Below are positions 41,258 to 51,343 of a stretch of 61,912 nt of DNA, one piece after another. Origin of the DNA: Ancylothrix sp. D3o (GTDB lineage Bacteria; Cyanobacteriota; Cyanobacteriia; Cyanobacteriales; Oscillatoriaceae); contig NZ_JAMXEX010000003.1 in assembly GCF_025370775.1 (NCBI RefSeq), forward strand, positions 406,419 through 468,330, read 5' to 3'. Made by a program: the position numbers and the translations under genes. The notes beneath the pieces are model-generated. The model was given only the letters and a program-made list of their open reading frames with translations, searched no databases and was not told the DNA's origin. Within the stretch, counting starts at the first letter, position 1, and every line of letters begins with the position of its first letter.

Positions 41258-42802
41258 TTACTCCAAAGTAAAATAAAATGTTGCCCCTATATCTACCTCA
41301 CTATAAGCCCAAATTCGGCCTCCATGCCTGTGAATAATTCGCTGGACAGTCGCCAAACCAATGCCGGTACCTTCAAAGTCGGTTTTGGAATGTAACCGGC
41401 CAAAAGGAGTAAACAACTTTTCAGCCTTTGCCATCGAAAACCCCGCCCCATTATCCCGCACAAAATACACCTTTTGATTCGGGCAAATGTCCGGGGCATA
41501 TTCCCCAACATTTTCCGCCTCAACAGCCAAACAAACCCCAAATTCAATAAAAGCCCAGGGTTTTTTAGCCGTATATTTCCAAGCATTACTAAGCAAGTTT
41601 TCCAGCACAATTTGCAACAAACGCGCATCCCCAAAAACCTCTACTCCCGGAGCAATTATTAGCTCAATTTTTTGGGCTGGGTGCGCTTGTAGTAGCTGAA
41701 GGGAAATTTTTTCCACCATCTCACTTAAAGCAACTTTTTCGGGCTGCATTTCGCTGCGCGTCACCCGCGACAAATGCAGCAAATCTTCAATTAATTGCTC
41801 CATGCGTTTCGAGGCGGCTCTCACCCGCGACAAATAATGTAGCCCTTGTTCATCCAATACCGACCCATATTTTTGCTGCAATACCCAAGTCATGCCATCA
41901 ATAATTAACAAGGGATTTCGTAAATCGTGAGACACTGAATAATTAAACGCCTCTAATTCTTTATTCGTCACTTCCAAGTCTGCCGCTCGCCGCTTTAAAT
42001 CATCATGCAGTTTGCGAATTTCTCCCTCGGCTCTCTCACGCTCAGTAAAGTCTCGCATCATTTGGGCAAAACCTCGCAATTGTCCGCTTTCATCTCGCAA
42101 TGCCGAAATTGCCACCGCCGCCCAAAACTGCGAACCATCTTTTCTGACTCGCCATCCTTCAGCCTCAAACCGGCCTTCTTTTATAGCTAGTTGCAAATCT
42201 TTTTCTGGTTGACTAAGCGCGATTTCTTCTAAAAGATAAAAACACCTAAAATGTACACCGATAATTTCTTCAGCGCTGTAGCCTAAAATTCTATCAATGC
42301 CGGTGTTCCAACTCACCACTCGTCCATCCACTGCCAAGGTAAAAATCCCATAATCTTTACCGGAAGCTACCAACAATTCATAACGCGCCTGGCTTTCTCT
42401 CAGCGCTTCTAAAGTAGATTTTCTCTCGAGAGCATAGCGGATTGATCTCACTAAAAAATCCGCAGTTGTTTGAGTTTTTAATAAATAATCTTGCGCTCCT
42501 AAAGACACAGCCTCCACTGCTAATTCTTCATCATCCAAGCCGGTCATTACCACAATCGGAATTGCCGGCGCTTGTTCTTGCACTTTCAGCAGAGTTTCCA
42601 TACCCACACTATCTGGGAGCGACAAATCGAGTAAAATCACATCAAAATGCTGATTATTCAATTCCTCGATTGCCTGTGCCAACCGGCTGACCGCCACTAC
42701 TATACACTTCACCGTTTTTGCACAAGACAGTAGCTCTTGAATGAGGGCGATGTCGGCTCGGTTATCTTCTACTAAGAGAATGTCAATTGTTTTTAAATCC
42801 AT
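41258..42802 (-). CDS. Hybrid receiver-PAS-histidine kinase
   Basis: A 514-residue soluble protein. Receiver domain about 1-122 (LLVEDNRADIALI, phospho-Asp in VILLDLSLPDS, Lys in YLLKTQT), PAS about 135-265 (YGIFTLAVDGRVVSWN, ending RDFTERERAEGE), HisKA about 285-355 with SVSHDLRNPL, and HATPase about 390-512 (LENLLSNAWKYT, DNGAGFSM, GTGIGLATV). With its receiver first, it is of the phytochrome-partner or phosphorelay-input kind. It is encoded 425 bases downstream of the giant kinase on the same strand and converges with the cyclase gene. Confidence 0.93.
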   Translation of the reverse strand: MDLKTIDILLVEDNRADIALIQELLSCAKTVKCIVVAVSRLAQAIEELNNQHFDVILLDLSLPDSVGMETLLKVQEQAPAIPIVVMTGLDDEELAVEAVSLGAQDYLLKTQTTADFLVRSIRYALERKSTLEALRESQARYELLVASGKDYGIFTLAVDGRVVSWNTGIDRILGYSAEEIIGVHFRCFYLLEEIALSQPEKDLQLAIKEGRFEAEGWRVRKDGSQFWAAVAISALRDESGQLRGFAQMMRDFTERERAEGEIRKLHDDLKRRAADLEVTNKELEAFNYSVSHDLRNPLLIIDGMTWVLQQKYGSVLDEQGLHYLSRVRAASKRMEQLIEDLLHLSRVTRSEMQPEKVALSEMVEKISLQLLQAHPAQKIELIIAPGVEVFGDARLLQIVLENLLSNAWKYTAKKPWAFIEFGVCLAVEAENVGEYAPDICPNQKVYFVRDNGAGFSMAKAEKLFTPFGRLHSKTDFEGTGIGLATVQRIIHRHGGRIWAYSEVDIGATFYFTLE

Positions 42803-43227
42803 AGGTAGATTATGCCTCCCAAGCGGCGAAATTCATGTTTGAGGTAGCTCCTTAGAGTGCTTCCGCCTTTGCGTAGCCGCAAGTTAACAAAAAAGTCTTA
42901 TTCTTCGCTCAGCACAATAACTTGGATTATACCTCTTTATTCACAATTTCGGTTGCCGCTTCTCTGCTTAAATCTGCCTTGATTTTTTTTTGTGGAGAGA
43001 TTTTTCTAGCTATGGATGTCTATAAGTTTTTACGTTTTAAATTTATGCCCAGATTTGGATAACTTAAAAGCCAGGGAAATTTTTTTTGGAAAGCGAAACA
43101 GTTGTCAAGAACCTTATCCCCTCTTCCCTAGAAGCGAAGGCGGAGTTTTCTCCTTTTCCTCTCAAAGGGGAGGGGGGTGAAAGAAAGAGGTTTTTTGCCT
43201 GATTTAGTTGCCCCACAAAGCAACATT
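42803..43227. other. Gene-free stretch between the two kinases
   Basis: Contains a cyanobacterial-type GCTTCCGCCTTTGCGTAGCC block at about 42860 and a C/G-rich repeat at about 43110-43190 (CCCCTCTTCCC, then AAAGGGGAGGGGGG). No open frame of note. Confidence 0.45.
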
Positions 43228-46200
43228 CTAGCGGCTCTGAGGAATTGTAAAATAAAACGTTGACCCCATCCCAACACTCGAATCAACCCAAATTTTTCCT
43301 CCATGACGTTCTACAATTTTTTTACAAACTGCCAAACCAATACCCGTACCGGCATATTCTTCGCGGGTATGCAAGCGCTGAAAGATTAAAAACACCCGTT
43401 CCCGATATTTTGCATCAAAACCAATGCCATTATCGCGCACTAAAAACAACCAGTCGCTTTCTTGCGATTGAACTTGAATTTCAATAACAGGAAGTTTTGA
43501 ACTGCGGTATTTAATGGAATTGCCGATTAAATTTTGAAACAGTTGTACCAGTTGGGTACTGTCTCCCAAAACAATCGGTAACTCTGGACGAATAATTGTT
43601 GCATTACTTTCGTTAATTGCTATTTGAAGATTAGCCAAAGCCTGATCCAGAACAGCATTACCATCCACCGGCACCAGAGCTTTTCCCTTTGTTCCTACCC
43701 GCGAATAAGCCAACAAATCTTGAATTAAAACTTGCATTCGCGTTGCGCCATCAACAGCAAAATAAATAAACTCATTTGCCTTTTCATCAAGTTGATCTTG
43801 ATAGCGACGAGCCAATAATTGAGTGTAACTCATAACTGCACGCAAAGGTTCTTGAAGATCGTGGGAAGCAATATAGGCAAATTGCTCTAACTCGGCATTA
43901 GAACGCGCTAACTCGCCAGCGTGTTGTTGCAAAGCGGCTTCAAATCGGCGTCTATCAAGGGCACTTACAATAATTTCTCCGACGATTTTTAAGAGAGTAA
44001 TATCATGTTCTGTCCAGTTTTTATTAATCCGAATTCGATCACAACCAATACTTCCCACCACTTCCCCACCGGCAGAAAGTGGCACTCGTAATAACGCTTG
44101 ATAACCGCCTTCTTCAAATTGCTGTTTTTCTGCTGTCGCACTTTCGGGAAAATCAGCAAGAGAAGAAATTTGCACCGGCTCATCTTTTTTTAAAATTTCC
44201 GCCGTATATGCAAACACATCCAGGGATAAATTTTGCCGTTGATGAATTTGAGGTTCAATACCCGGACCACACCATTCATGGGTATTACTCATCGTGTGAC
44301 CATCTTCGCTAAAGAAAAATACCATTGTGCGGTCTACGGCTATAAACTCAGCCAAAGCGTGGAGAGTTTGCTGAATGCCGGTGTCAATTTCGGTTGCTGA
44401 CAAATTCAGAAAATGCGTAGAAATATCACTAATTAATTGTAGAAAAACCGCTCGATATTCCAGAGATTTTTGGGCAATTTTGCGGTCTGTAATATCAAAA
44501 GCTGCCGATAAAACAGCAATATTACCATCATATTCCATTAAAGCCATTGAAAACTCTGCCCAGCGTTCTTGGCCGGTTTTTGTGGTATGTTTAAATTCAT
44601 AGCGACTGGCAACTTTTTTACCTTTTTGATGCAAAAAAGGATTATTCATTCCAGCGCGAAAGCGGCGACGAATTAATTTCGCAAACTTTGGATGTATTAG
44701 GTTTGTGCCGCCCAGCAGTAATTCTTCACGAGTATAGCCGGTGAGAGTTTCGGCGGCGGAGTTGACATAGCGTAGTTGGGTGCCTTGGCTAATAAAAATC
44801 GCGGCGGAGACAGTTTCAGCGAGGGTGCGAAAGCGGACTTCTCTTTCTTGCAAGGCAGCGATGGCTTGTCTACGTTCGCTAATATCGGTGTGGATAAAGA
44901 CTAAACCGACCGGTTTGTGGGTGCTATCTTTGATGGCATAAGCTCGCAGTAAAGTATGGAAAACTTTGCCGTCGGGTTTGTGCATTTGCACTTCGCCCAT
45001 CCAGCTATCTCCTCGCATCAAACTGTTAAATACTTCTTCGGCAACACTTTGAGAAGCAAAGAGAATTTTTGCTCCTCCGCTGGTGTTGAGTTGCGAAAAA
45101 TTGTAGCCAAACATTTCTAAAAAAGCCCGGTTGCTATAGATACAGCGAGCATTTAGATTGCTAATAGTAATTGCATCAGAGGCGCTTTCAACGGCTTGAG
45201 AAAGCCAAATTAATTGCTCTTCTGCTTGTTTGCGGTCGGTGATATCTATCCAAGATCCAACGGCTTCTATGGGGTGGCCGGCGCTGTCATAAACAAGCTG
45301 CATTTTGTCATACACCCAGCGATAGTTGCCGTCTTTGTGGCGAAAACGATATTCTAAAGACAAATAGCCTTGCTCAAAAAGTCGAGGTAGTTCTTTGAAG
45401 ACACCGGCCTGGTCTTCTGGGTGGAGATTATCTATCCAAAATTGAGAATTTTGGCGTAATTCTTCGGCATCATAGCCAATCACAGCAGAGATATTATTGG
45501 TGATAAAGTTCGCCCCCATCTGATCGGATAAAGGTGCAGAATAAATGACGGCTGGACTGGTATTGACTAAGTGTTCTAAACGTGCTTGGGCAATTTGTAG
45601 AGAATGTTGGGTTTGTTTGAGCAGGGTAATGTCGCGGCTAATGGCTAAAATTGAAACGACATTCTCGCTTTTATCTGTGTCAAATTCAGGGACAATATGG
45701 GTTTGATAGTGACGGATGCCGGTGGGGGAAGCAAAGCTAAATTCAATGGTTTTTTCTGTGCCGGTTTCAAATACTTGTTCGCTTGCTTGTTGCCAAATTT
45801 CGATTAATTGTTCTGGCATTCCTACTTCCTGTTTGGTTTTGCCAAGAAAAGTTTCTGGTAATAAGCCGGTGGCTTTTTCTATGGCTGGGTTGATATAAAG
45901 GTAGTGCAGTTTCCTGTCAAGTCGGCTGATAATATCGGGGGTATTTTCTGCGAGAGTGCGGAATTTTCGCTCTTGGTAACGAACAGCTTCTTCTGCTTGT
46001 TTGCGTTGGGTAATATCTTCAAAAATAGACAGCCAGCCTATGTAATTTCGGTTTTCGTCACAAACTAAACTGGAAATTCGCCGGATCATTCGTCCGTCTT
46101 TAAGCGAGAGTTCATCTTCTAACAATGGGCTGGTTTCTAACCCTTTTAAATATTTTCGTTGATTTTTAAAGGTTGCTTCATTTATTACCAGTGGCTTACA

Positions 46201-48594
46201 CATCTTTAAAATTTCTTGGCTTTTAAATTCGCCTTGTTTTAGGGATTCTTCTAAATGAGTAAGTCCCCAAATTTCGCAAAACCGGCGATTAAAATACAAA
46301 ATTTCATCACTTTGATGATCTACCACATAAAACGCCAAGGGAGACGCGCCAGCCATTGCTCGCAATACTGCTTCTTGCCATTGTAGTTTATCTTGAACTC
46401 GCACTCTTTCTGTGATGTCGCTGGCGCAGCCAAGGATTTGTTTTGGTTTACCTTCTGGGGTGCGATTAAATAAGGTTTCATTGGCTTGAAAATAGCGCCA
46501 TTCTCCGCTTTTATGTCTCATGCGGAATTCAATCGAGAAAATGTCTCCATTTCTGATACTTATTTCTGGTTTATACCAAGCCTTTTGTTGTGCATAATCA
46601 TCAGGATGCAGTAAGTTTTTGAGGAGATTTTCTCCCATTTCTTGGATTTCTTGAGGAGAATAACCGAGAGATTGGATGACAAAAGAATTGATATAAATAT
46701 TCTTTTTTTCTACAAGATCATAGACATATAAAATTGCTGGGTTGGTATCAGTGATTTTTTCGATAAAATGTTGACTTTCTTTTAAGGCAAGTTCGGCTTG
46801 TTTTCGCTCAGAAATTTCTTGCTGTAATCGCTGGTTTGTTGCTTTTAGTTTTGCTGTTCTTTCTGTTACTAATTGCTCTAGGTGATGTTGATAGCGGTGG
46901 AGTTCTTGTTCAACTTGTTTGCGCCGGGTAATATCCATAGCCGTACCGAGAGTTTGTTGGGGTTTATCTTCGGAATTTCGCCGAAAAACTGTATCTCGAC
47001 TGTATAACCAGCGCCATTCCCCATTTTTTGCCCTTAGCCGATATTCTGTCTCGACAATTTCTCCATCTTTAGCATAGTTTAATCGCGCCATATTTTCATA
47101 AAGTTTTTGCCGGTCTTCGGGATGAAGAAGCAGGGCAAAAAAGTTATTTCTCATTGTTTGTACTTCTTCAGGAGAATAACCGAGTATCTTATTAATTTGA
47201 CCATTTGCATAAATATTTTCCTGTTTGATTACGTCATAAATGTATAAAATTGTCGGTGTTGCTTCAGAAATTTGTTGAATTAAACGCTGATTTTCCCAAA
47301 GCGCATTTTCCACTAGTCGATGTTGAGTTACATCTTGATTAATAGAAATCGCCCCTATGTTTTCTCCTTGTTCGCTTTGCAAAGGAACGGCGGAAATTAG
47401 CAGGGTTTTTCTTTGGCCGGTAAAACTTTGAATGTTCACTAATTTATTGAGAGTTTTTTCGCCGTTGTTAAAGGCTTTTACTAAAGGCCATTCTTCCGGT
47501 TTTAGGCGTTTATTTGTGTCTAGCCACCACCCCAGAAATGGGGAATTTTTATCCTCGTTTATCTGGCAAGTTGCTAATTTTAAAGAGCAATCAGTTTCAG
47601 CCAGTTTTAAACGCGACTGTCTTAAGCTTTCGGGAAAATCCCAAATATTTTGAATGGCCAAATTAATCTGCACATTCCCTTCTTTATCGGCTATCCAAAC
47701 TCCGACGGGAAGGCTATTTAAAACGTTATGTAATAAGGCTTGATTTTGCCGCAGAGCGGTTTCTGCTTTTTTATTTGAGGTGATATCTCGGCAGGTATAA
47801 AGGAGGGTTCCCTGTCTGATATTTACTCGTTTTATTGTAACCAGTAATGTATGTAAAATGCCTTCTGTATCAGTAATGCTATGTTCGATATTGTGAATTA
47901 CTTCAATTTCTTTTTCAGCAATAAATGGAATAATAAAATTTTTAAAAAAATCTCTTCCCAACAAATCAGAAACTTCTAAAATTTCGCATTTCTCTTGAGA
48001 AAAGTAGTTAAAAATTGTTTCAAGATTCGGGCAAATAAAGGTGAATTTTCCCTGATCATCGGTGATAAAAATTGTATCGGAAATTTCTCGAAAAACCAGT
48101 CTTTGAAGGGCAACGGATTCTTGTAAATCAATTGCGGTTTGTTTTGTGGTGGTTATATCTTCACAAACCATATAAATTACACGCAAGTCTGGCTCACCGG
48201 CACTTTCAACAACTACACTCACCCACAAAAAATTGCCTTCGCTGGTTTGCAGTTGAGCTTCCCAGGTAGCGGGGATAGGTAAACACCGGCTACTAAGGCT
48301 AAAGTTATGTTGAAAAACTGGCCGGCAGTTTGGATGAATCAAGTTAAAAATTGAGCGGTTAACTAATTGCTCTGGGGTGTATCCTAGACGTTGAGATCCT
48401 TTAGGGTTAATTGAGAGAATTATTCCCCTCGCATCAAGGGTAAAGTAAATACTGCTAAGCTTTTCATAAAGCAGTCGGTAGTGGTGAAGTTCCGTTTGCA
48501 ATTGTTGGCAAGTATCAGCGGTTGAAGTTAAGTTAGTTTCTGAACTTTTCAAAGGCTCGTTTGGAGTAAAGCCGGCGCGGTTGTTCATAGTCAA
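43228..48594 (-). CDS. Giant multi-PAS/GAF histidine kinase
   Basis: A 1788-residue soluble sensor kinase. I count ten PAS-PAC modules by their closing motifs (DIT- or DIS-type followed by a charged helix) near residues 148, 270, 421, 555, 726, 860, 988, 1118, 1234 and 1368; a coiled coil lies at about 560-605 after the fourth. A GAF domain covers about 1385-1535, then HisKA about 1550-1620 with ASHDLQEPLRAV, and HATPase about 1660-1786 (LFQNLIGNSIKYR, RDNGIGFDAK, GTGIGLAVCKK). No receiver domain and no membrane segment, so it senses cytoplasmic signals. Its output partner is unknown; the receiver-kinase downstream is a candidate. Confidence 0.93.
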   Translation of the reverse strand: MTMNNRAGFTPNEPLKSSETNLTSTADTCQQLQTELHHYRLLYEKLSSIYFTLDARGIILSINPKGSQRLGYTPEQLVNRSIFNLIHPNCRPVFQHNFSLSSRCLPIPATWEAQLQTSEGNFLWVSVVVESAGEPDLRVIYMVCEDITTTKQTAIDLQESVALQRLVFREISDTIFITDDQGKFTFICPNLETIFNYFSQEKCEILEVSDLLGRDFFKNFIIPFIAEKEIEVIHNIEHSITDTEGILHTLLVTIKRVNIRQGTLLYTCRDITSNKKAETALRQNQALLHNVLNSLPVGVWIADKEGNVQINLAIQNIWDFPESLRQSRLKLAETDCSLKLATCQINEDKNSPFLGWWLDTNKRLKPEEWPLVKAFNNGEKTLNKLVNIQSFTGQRKTLLISAVPLQSEQGENIGAISINQDVTQHRLVENALWENQRLIQQISEATPTILYIYDVIKQENIYANGQINKILGYSPEEVQTMRNNFFALLLHPEDRQKLYENMARLNYAKDGEIVETEYRLRAKNGEWRWLYSRDTVFRRNSEDKPQQTLGTAMDITRRKQVEQELHRYQHHLEQLVTERTAKLKATNQRLQQEISERKQAELALKESQHFIEKITDTNPAILYVYDLVEKKNIYINSFVIQSLGYSPQEIQEMGENLLKNLLHPDDYAQQKAWYKPEISIRNGDIFSIEFRMRHKSGEWRYFQANETLFNRTPEGKPKQILGCASDITERVRVQDKLQWQEAVLRAMAGASPLAFYVVDHQSDEILYFNRRFCEIWGLTHLEESLKQGEFKSQEILKMCKPLVINEATFKNQRKYLKGLETSPLLEDELSLKDGRMIRRISSLVCDENRNYIGWLSIFEDITQRKQAEEAVRYQERKFRTLAENTPDIISRLDRKLHYLYINPAIEKATGLLPETFLGKTKQEVGMPEQLIEIWQQASEQVFETGTEKTIEFSFASPTGIRHYQTHIVPEFDTDKSENVVSILAISRDITLLKQTQHSLQIAQARLEHLVNTSPAVIYSAPLSDQMGANFITNNISAVIGYDAEELRQNSQFWIDNLHPEDQAGVFKELPRLFEQGYLSLEYRFRHKDGNYRWVYDKMQLVYDSAGHPIEAVGSWIDITDRKQAEEQLIWLSQAVESASDAITISNLNARCIYSNRAFLEMFGYNFSQLNTSGGAKILFASQSVAEEVFNSLMRGDSWMGEVQMHKPDGKVFHTLLRAYAIKDSTHKPVGLVFIHTDISERRQAIAALQEREVRFRTLAETVSAAIFISQGTQLRYVNSAAETLTGYTREELLLGGTNLIHPKFAKLIRRRFRAGMNNPFLHQKGKKVASRYEFKHTTKTGQERWAEFSMALMEYDGNIAVLSAAFDITDRKIAQKSLEYRAVFLQLISDISTHFLNLSATEIDTGIQQTLHALAEFIAVDRTMVFFFSEDGHTMSNTHEWCGPGIEPQIHQRQNLSLDVFAYTAEILKKDEPVQISSLADFPESATAEKQQFEEGGYQALLRVPLSAGGEVVGSIGCDRIRINKNWTEHDITLLKIVGEIIVSALDRRRFEAALQQHAGELARSNAELEQFAYIASHDLQEPLRAVMSYTQLLARRYQDQLDEKANEFIYFAVDGATRMQVLIQDLLAYSRVGTKGKALVPVDGNAVLDQALANLQIAINESNATIIRPELPIVLGDSTQLVQLFQNLIGNSIKYRSSKLPVIEIQVQSQESDWLFLVRDNGIGFDAKYRERVFLIFQRLHTREEYAGTGIGLAVCKKIVERHGGKIWVDSSVGMGSTFYFTIPQSR

Positions 48595-48937
48595 TGCTTT
48601 TTGTTGAAAATCTTTTGCTCAGAGCTTTTGGTTAAAAGCTTTCACACTCAATTTTAGGGATTCGTGATTTTTTCTTTTTCTAACCAACCTAGCTATAGTT
48701 TAATACAAATTTTTCTGGCAGCGAAAATAAAGTAAGTTGATTCAAGCATTGTTATGTCAGAGTAGGTTCTAGGTTTTCTCTAATCATAAAGGTTATCTTG
48801 AAAACCCGGTTTCTCTGCCTGAGCAAAGGATAATTTTTGTTGCTTGACAGCTTATCAAATAAAATCGGCTAATTAATTCTCTTTTGAGACGTAATTAGCC
48901 GAAACTTGTTAAAAAATAGAAATTTGCAGGAGTTTTC
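48595..48937. other. Intergenic region with a dispersed palindrome and a terminator
   Basis: Upstream DNA of the giant kinase, A+T-rich. A GAAAACCCGGTTTC palindrome sits near 48800, related to that at 4614. The terminator of the VOC gene is listed separately. Confidence 0.5.
48865..48902 (-). terminator. Terminator of the VOC-protein gene
   Basis: TCGGCTAATTA and TAATTAGCCGA form a perfect 11-bp stem; on the minus strand it is followed by TTTTATTTG. Confidence 0.75.
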
Positions 48938-49513
48938 TTAGTTAGACACTTCCGACATCTCGATTACCCGTCCGTCGATATCTTTAACCAAAAAGTTGAG
49001 GGGCTTTTCGCGGCGGATTTTATACTTGACTCCGCGTGTTTGGACGCGCAGCAGCAAACGTTCTAAACATTCATTATCAAAGCAAACATGACGCTGGCGG
49101 TCTTTTTGACCAGGACTTGCGCCGGAGATAATATGCAATTGGGTGTTTTTTTGGAGTTGATACCACAAGCCATCGGGCGTACTGGTTTTAGTTGTGGGGC
49201 TGACGTTGGCCGCTGACATATAAAATGGATCAAGGCCATTGGTGCTGAGAGTTTGTTCGTAGTTGTAATAATAATGCAAGGGAACATCAGCCACCGGCAG
49301 ATCCAGCAAGCCTTCATAAAACTGACGAGCAAGTTCAAGGTCAGACACCATAACGGTGTACACTTTTGGGGCGCTTGTCAAAAACATCCACATTGCCCCT
49401 GCATAGGCAGCGAGGAGCATGACCATAATCCCCTGAGTGGAAAAAAGAGTGTCTAGGGGAAACGATGCCAAAATGGGACTGAAAACAGGAGCGAAGAAAA
49501 CTGTTAGAACCAT
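48938..49513 (-). CDS. VOC/glyoxalase-fold protein with an N-terminal membrane anchor
   Basis: Start placed at MVLTVFFAPVF (191 residues); the frame continues 26 codons upstream, but that part is not membrane- or domain-like. Residues about 1-45 contain hydrophobic helices (IMVMLLAAYAGAMWMFLTS), followed by a VOC-type domain: VYTVMVSDLELARQFYEGLL, then RHVCFDNECLERLLLRVQ, and FLVKDIDGRVIEMSE at the end with the usual terminal Glu. Such folds bind metal and act as dioxygenases, isomerases or resistance proteins; only part of the metal-site pattern is visible, so I give no reaction. Confidence 0.75.
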   Translation of the reverse strand: MVLTVFFAPVFSPILASFPLDTLFSTQGIMVMLLAAYAGAMWMFLTSAPKVYTVMVSDLELARQFYEGLLDLPVADVPLHYYYNYEQTLSTNGLDPFYMSAANVSPTTKTSTPDGLWYQLQKNTQLHIISGASPGQKDRQRHVCFDNECLERLLLRVQTRGVKYKIRREKPLNFLVKDIDGRVIEMSEVSN

Positions 49514-49591
49514 GTAGCAATGGGGGATGAAGAATTCAACCGGCTGCCGGTGTGTGGGTGTGTGAAGGTTATTCGGACATAACCATAGCAC

Positions 49592-49873
49592 CTATGACGA
49601 TTCTATCAACTCGGTGGGTTGCGATGCGCGGATAAAATGATTTTTCAGAGTCTTGGGCTATTTTAATAAAACCTCACCCCGCCTTATCTCCAAAATCTAA
49701 CAGGCGAAAGGTTTCTCCTTTGTTTTTTCCCTCCCATCTTGAGGGCAGGGGCGTAGGGGGGTAGGCGACAGAATTTGCAAAGGCATCAGCACCTTGCTCT
49801 AGCACCGCTATTTTTAGGACAGAATAAAAGTTATAGTTACTTTAAACTCAAAGTCTAGGAGTAGGGTTGTATT
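49592..49873. repeat. Intergenic DNA with a C/G-rich dispersed repeat
   Basis: At about 49673-49770: CCTCACCCCGCC, then CTTGAGGGCAGGGG and GGGGGGTAGGCGAC. Related to the blocks at 7429, 38858 and 43110. The remaining bases are the upstream region of the sigma-like gene. Confidence 0.4.
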
Positions 49874-50506
49874 GTGCGAACACCTAATTTACCAGAAAGC
49901 AACCACCCGATCATTAAATCGCTTTTTCATTTCAGCGATGCTGACTTGCTGACCTTATTTCAGCGTCACCCGGAGCAAGGAAAGTATTTTACAGCGATTT
50001 TTTGCCGGTACAGTCCAATTGTCTATATGTTAATTTCTCAAGCTTGTAAGTCGCCGGTGCAAGCAGAATACCTCTACGCTAAGACTTGGCGGCATATTTT
50101 TTATGAATTTGGCTCTTTAGATTTACGCGTTTCTGATGAGCCTGGGGGTTCGGTTTTGACGCTGCAAAATTGGTTAATTAATACGACGGCTGTCTGCGTC
50201 AATGGCATGGACTTACCGCCGGTGGAATCTATTCAATATAATGTCGAAATTGCTTCGCCCCCGTTGTGGTGTTATTTACAGCAAGCCCTTGATTTACTTC
50301 CCCCTTTGCAGCGGATTATTGTTTTAATGTCTCAAACCTTTGGCTGGAGTGAATCTCGCATTGCCGCTTACCTACAAGCCGAAGGAGAAGAAATTTCTCC
50401 GGCTGAAGTACGGCAGTTGTTGGAAGACGGTTGTAGGCGTATTCAAGATACCTTACCTGCTGATATTCATACAATATATTTAGACCAACCGGTGGGGGTT
50501 ATCTAA
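49874..50506 (+). CDS. Sigma-70-like (ECF-type) protein
   Basis: A 210-residue protein starting at GTG. Residues about 28-80 fit sigma region 2 (LLTLFQRHPEQGKYFTAIFC, then YSPIVYMLISQACKSPVQAE and YAKTWRHIFYEF). Residues about 135-195 fit region 4 (LDLLPPLQRIIVLMSQTFGW, SESRIAAYLQ). A cysteine-bearing linker (VCVNGMDLPP) sits between. This is the layout of small group-4/ECF-like sigma factors, several of which are cyanobacteria-specific, but core-binding residues cannot be judged by eye. A DUF4157 protein is encoded 180 bases downstream. No anti-sigma gene is evident. Confidence 0.65.
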   Translation: MRTPNLPESNHPIIKSLFHFSDADLLTLFQRHPEQGKYFTAIFCRYSPIVYMLISQACKSPVQAEYLYAKTWRHIFYEFGSLDLRVSDEPGGSVLTLQNWLINTTAVCVNGMDLPPVESIQYNVEIASPPLWCYLQQALDLLPPLQRIIVLMSQTFGWSESRIAAYLQAEGEEISPAEVRQLLEDGCRRIQDTLPADIHTIYLDQPVGVI

Positions 50507-50686
50507 ACAAAAGAATTTTTTTTTCTCAACTTTAATGGCAGCTAAACAAAGAACCAATTTCAAGTTATATCTGCTAGAGGATGCGGTTTATTTTCCACTG
50601 CTAAAAACCTTAGCTTCCCCCAATTATTGCCGACAATCTCGACAACTTGACGTTAGGAATGAAAAAAAGATTGTAGATGTCAAATC

Positions 50687-51343
50687 ATGCAAAAATTGCG
50701 AAAAATTTGGATAGGAAGTGTCTTAATTAGCTTATCGGTTTTTGTCTTGGGGGTTTACTATCCCCTCGCCAACAAAAACAGCGAAGTTGAAAAAGACTAC
50801 TCCCTCGAAAGCCTCACCCTAACTCCAAACCCCAAAGTTCCAAAAAAGTTTTCTGAGTCTGCTTGGGGTAATGTGGGTGCCGGTGGCTACCAAGCAGCAG
50901 CGCAGTGGATGGCTGCCAATAATACCAAAAGCAGAAAACTCGATGATTGGCAAAAATACTATCTCCGCCCTCATTTTGGCGATTTGGTAGATCAAGTTGA
51001 TGTGATTTATAATGCTACTCTACCCGATGAATGGGTGGCTGCCAGCTTTCGCGTCGATTTGAGCAAGTCTAACGCTCAAGTTTATGGTAACAAAATTTAT
51101 ATTAGCGGCCCCTACAAACCCCGCGATGACCGGCAGCTTATTTTACTCGCCCATGAATTAGTTCATGTGCGCCAGTATCACGAGTTGGGGAGTTTAGATA
51201 AGTTTGGCTATCAGTATTTTAAAGAATATGAACGGGCTGGGCAAGTTTATAAACATAATCGCATGGAACAAGAAGCTTTTAAGTTTGAACGGATCTTTGC
51301 TATCTGGTTAATTCAGCAAAGGGCTCGTTATCCCCAACAGTAG
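50687..51343 (+). CDS. Membrane-anchored DUF4157-type metallopeptidase-like protein
   Basis: A 218-residue protein with an N-terminal anchor or signal (IWIGSVLISLSVFVLGVYYP, about 7-27), then a domain whose core is VYGNKIYISGPYKP and LLAHELVHVRQYHELG, a HELVH zinc motif, with a downstream acidic motif NRMEQEAFKFE that would give the third ligand. This is the DUF4157 (eCIS-core) arrangement, found in extracytoplasmic peptidase-like domains. It faces the periplasm or lumen. Target unknown. Possibly co-transcribed with the sigma-like gene. Confidence 0.8.
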   Translation: MQKLRKIWIGSVLISLSVFVLGVYYPLANKNSEVEKDYSLESLTLTPNPKVPKKFSESAWGNVGAGGYQAAAQWMAANNTKSRKLDDWQKYYLRPHFGDLVDQVDVIYNATLPDEWVAASFRVDLSKSNAQVYGNKIYISGPYKPRDDRQLILLAHELVHVRQYHELGSLDKFGYQYFKEYERAGQVYKHNRMEQEAFKFERIFAIWLIQQRARYPQQ

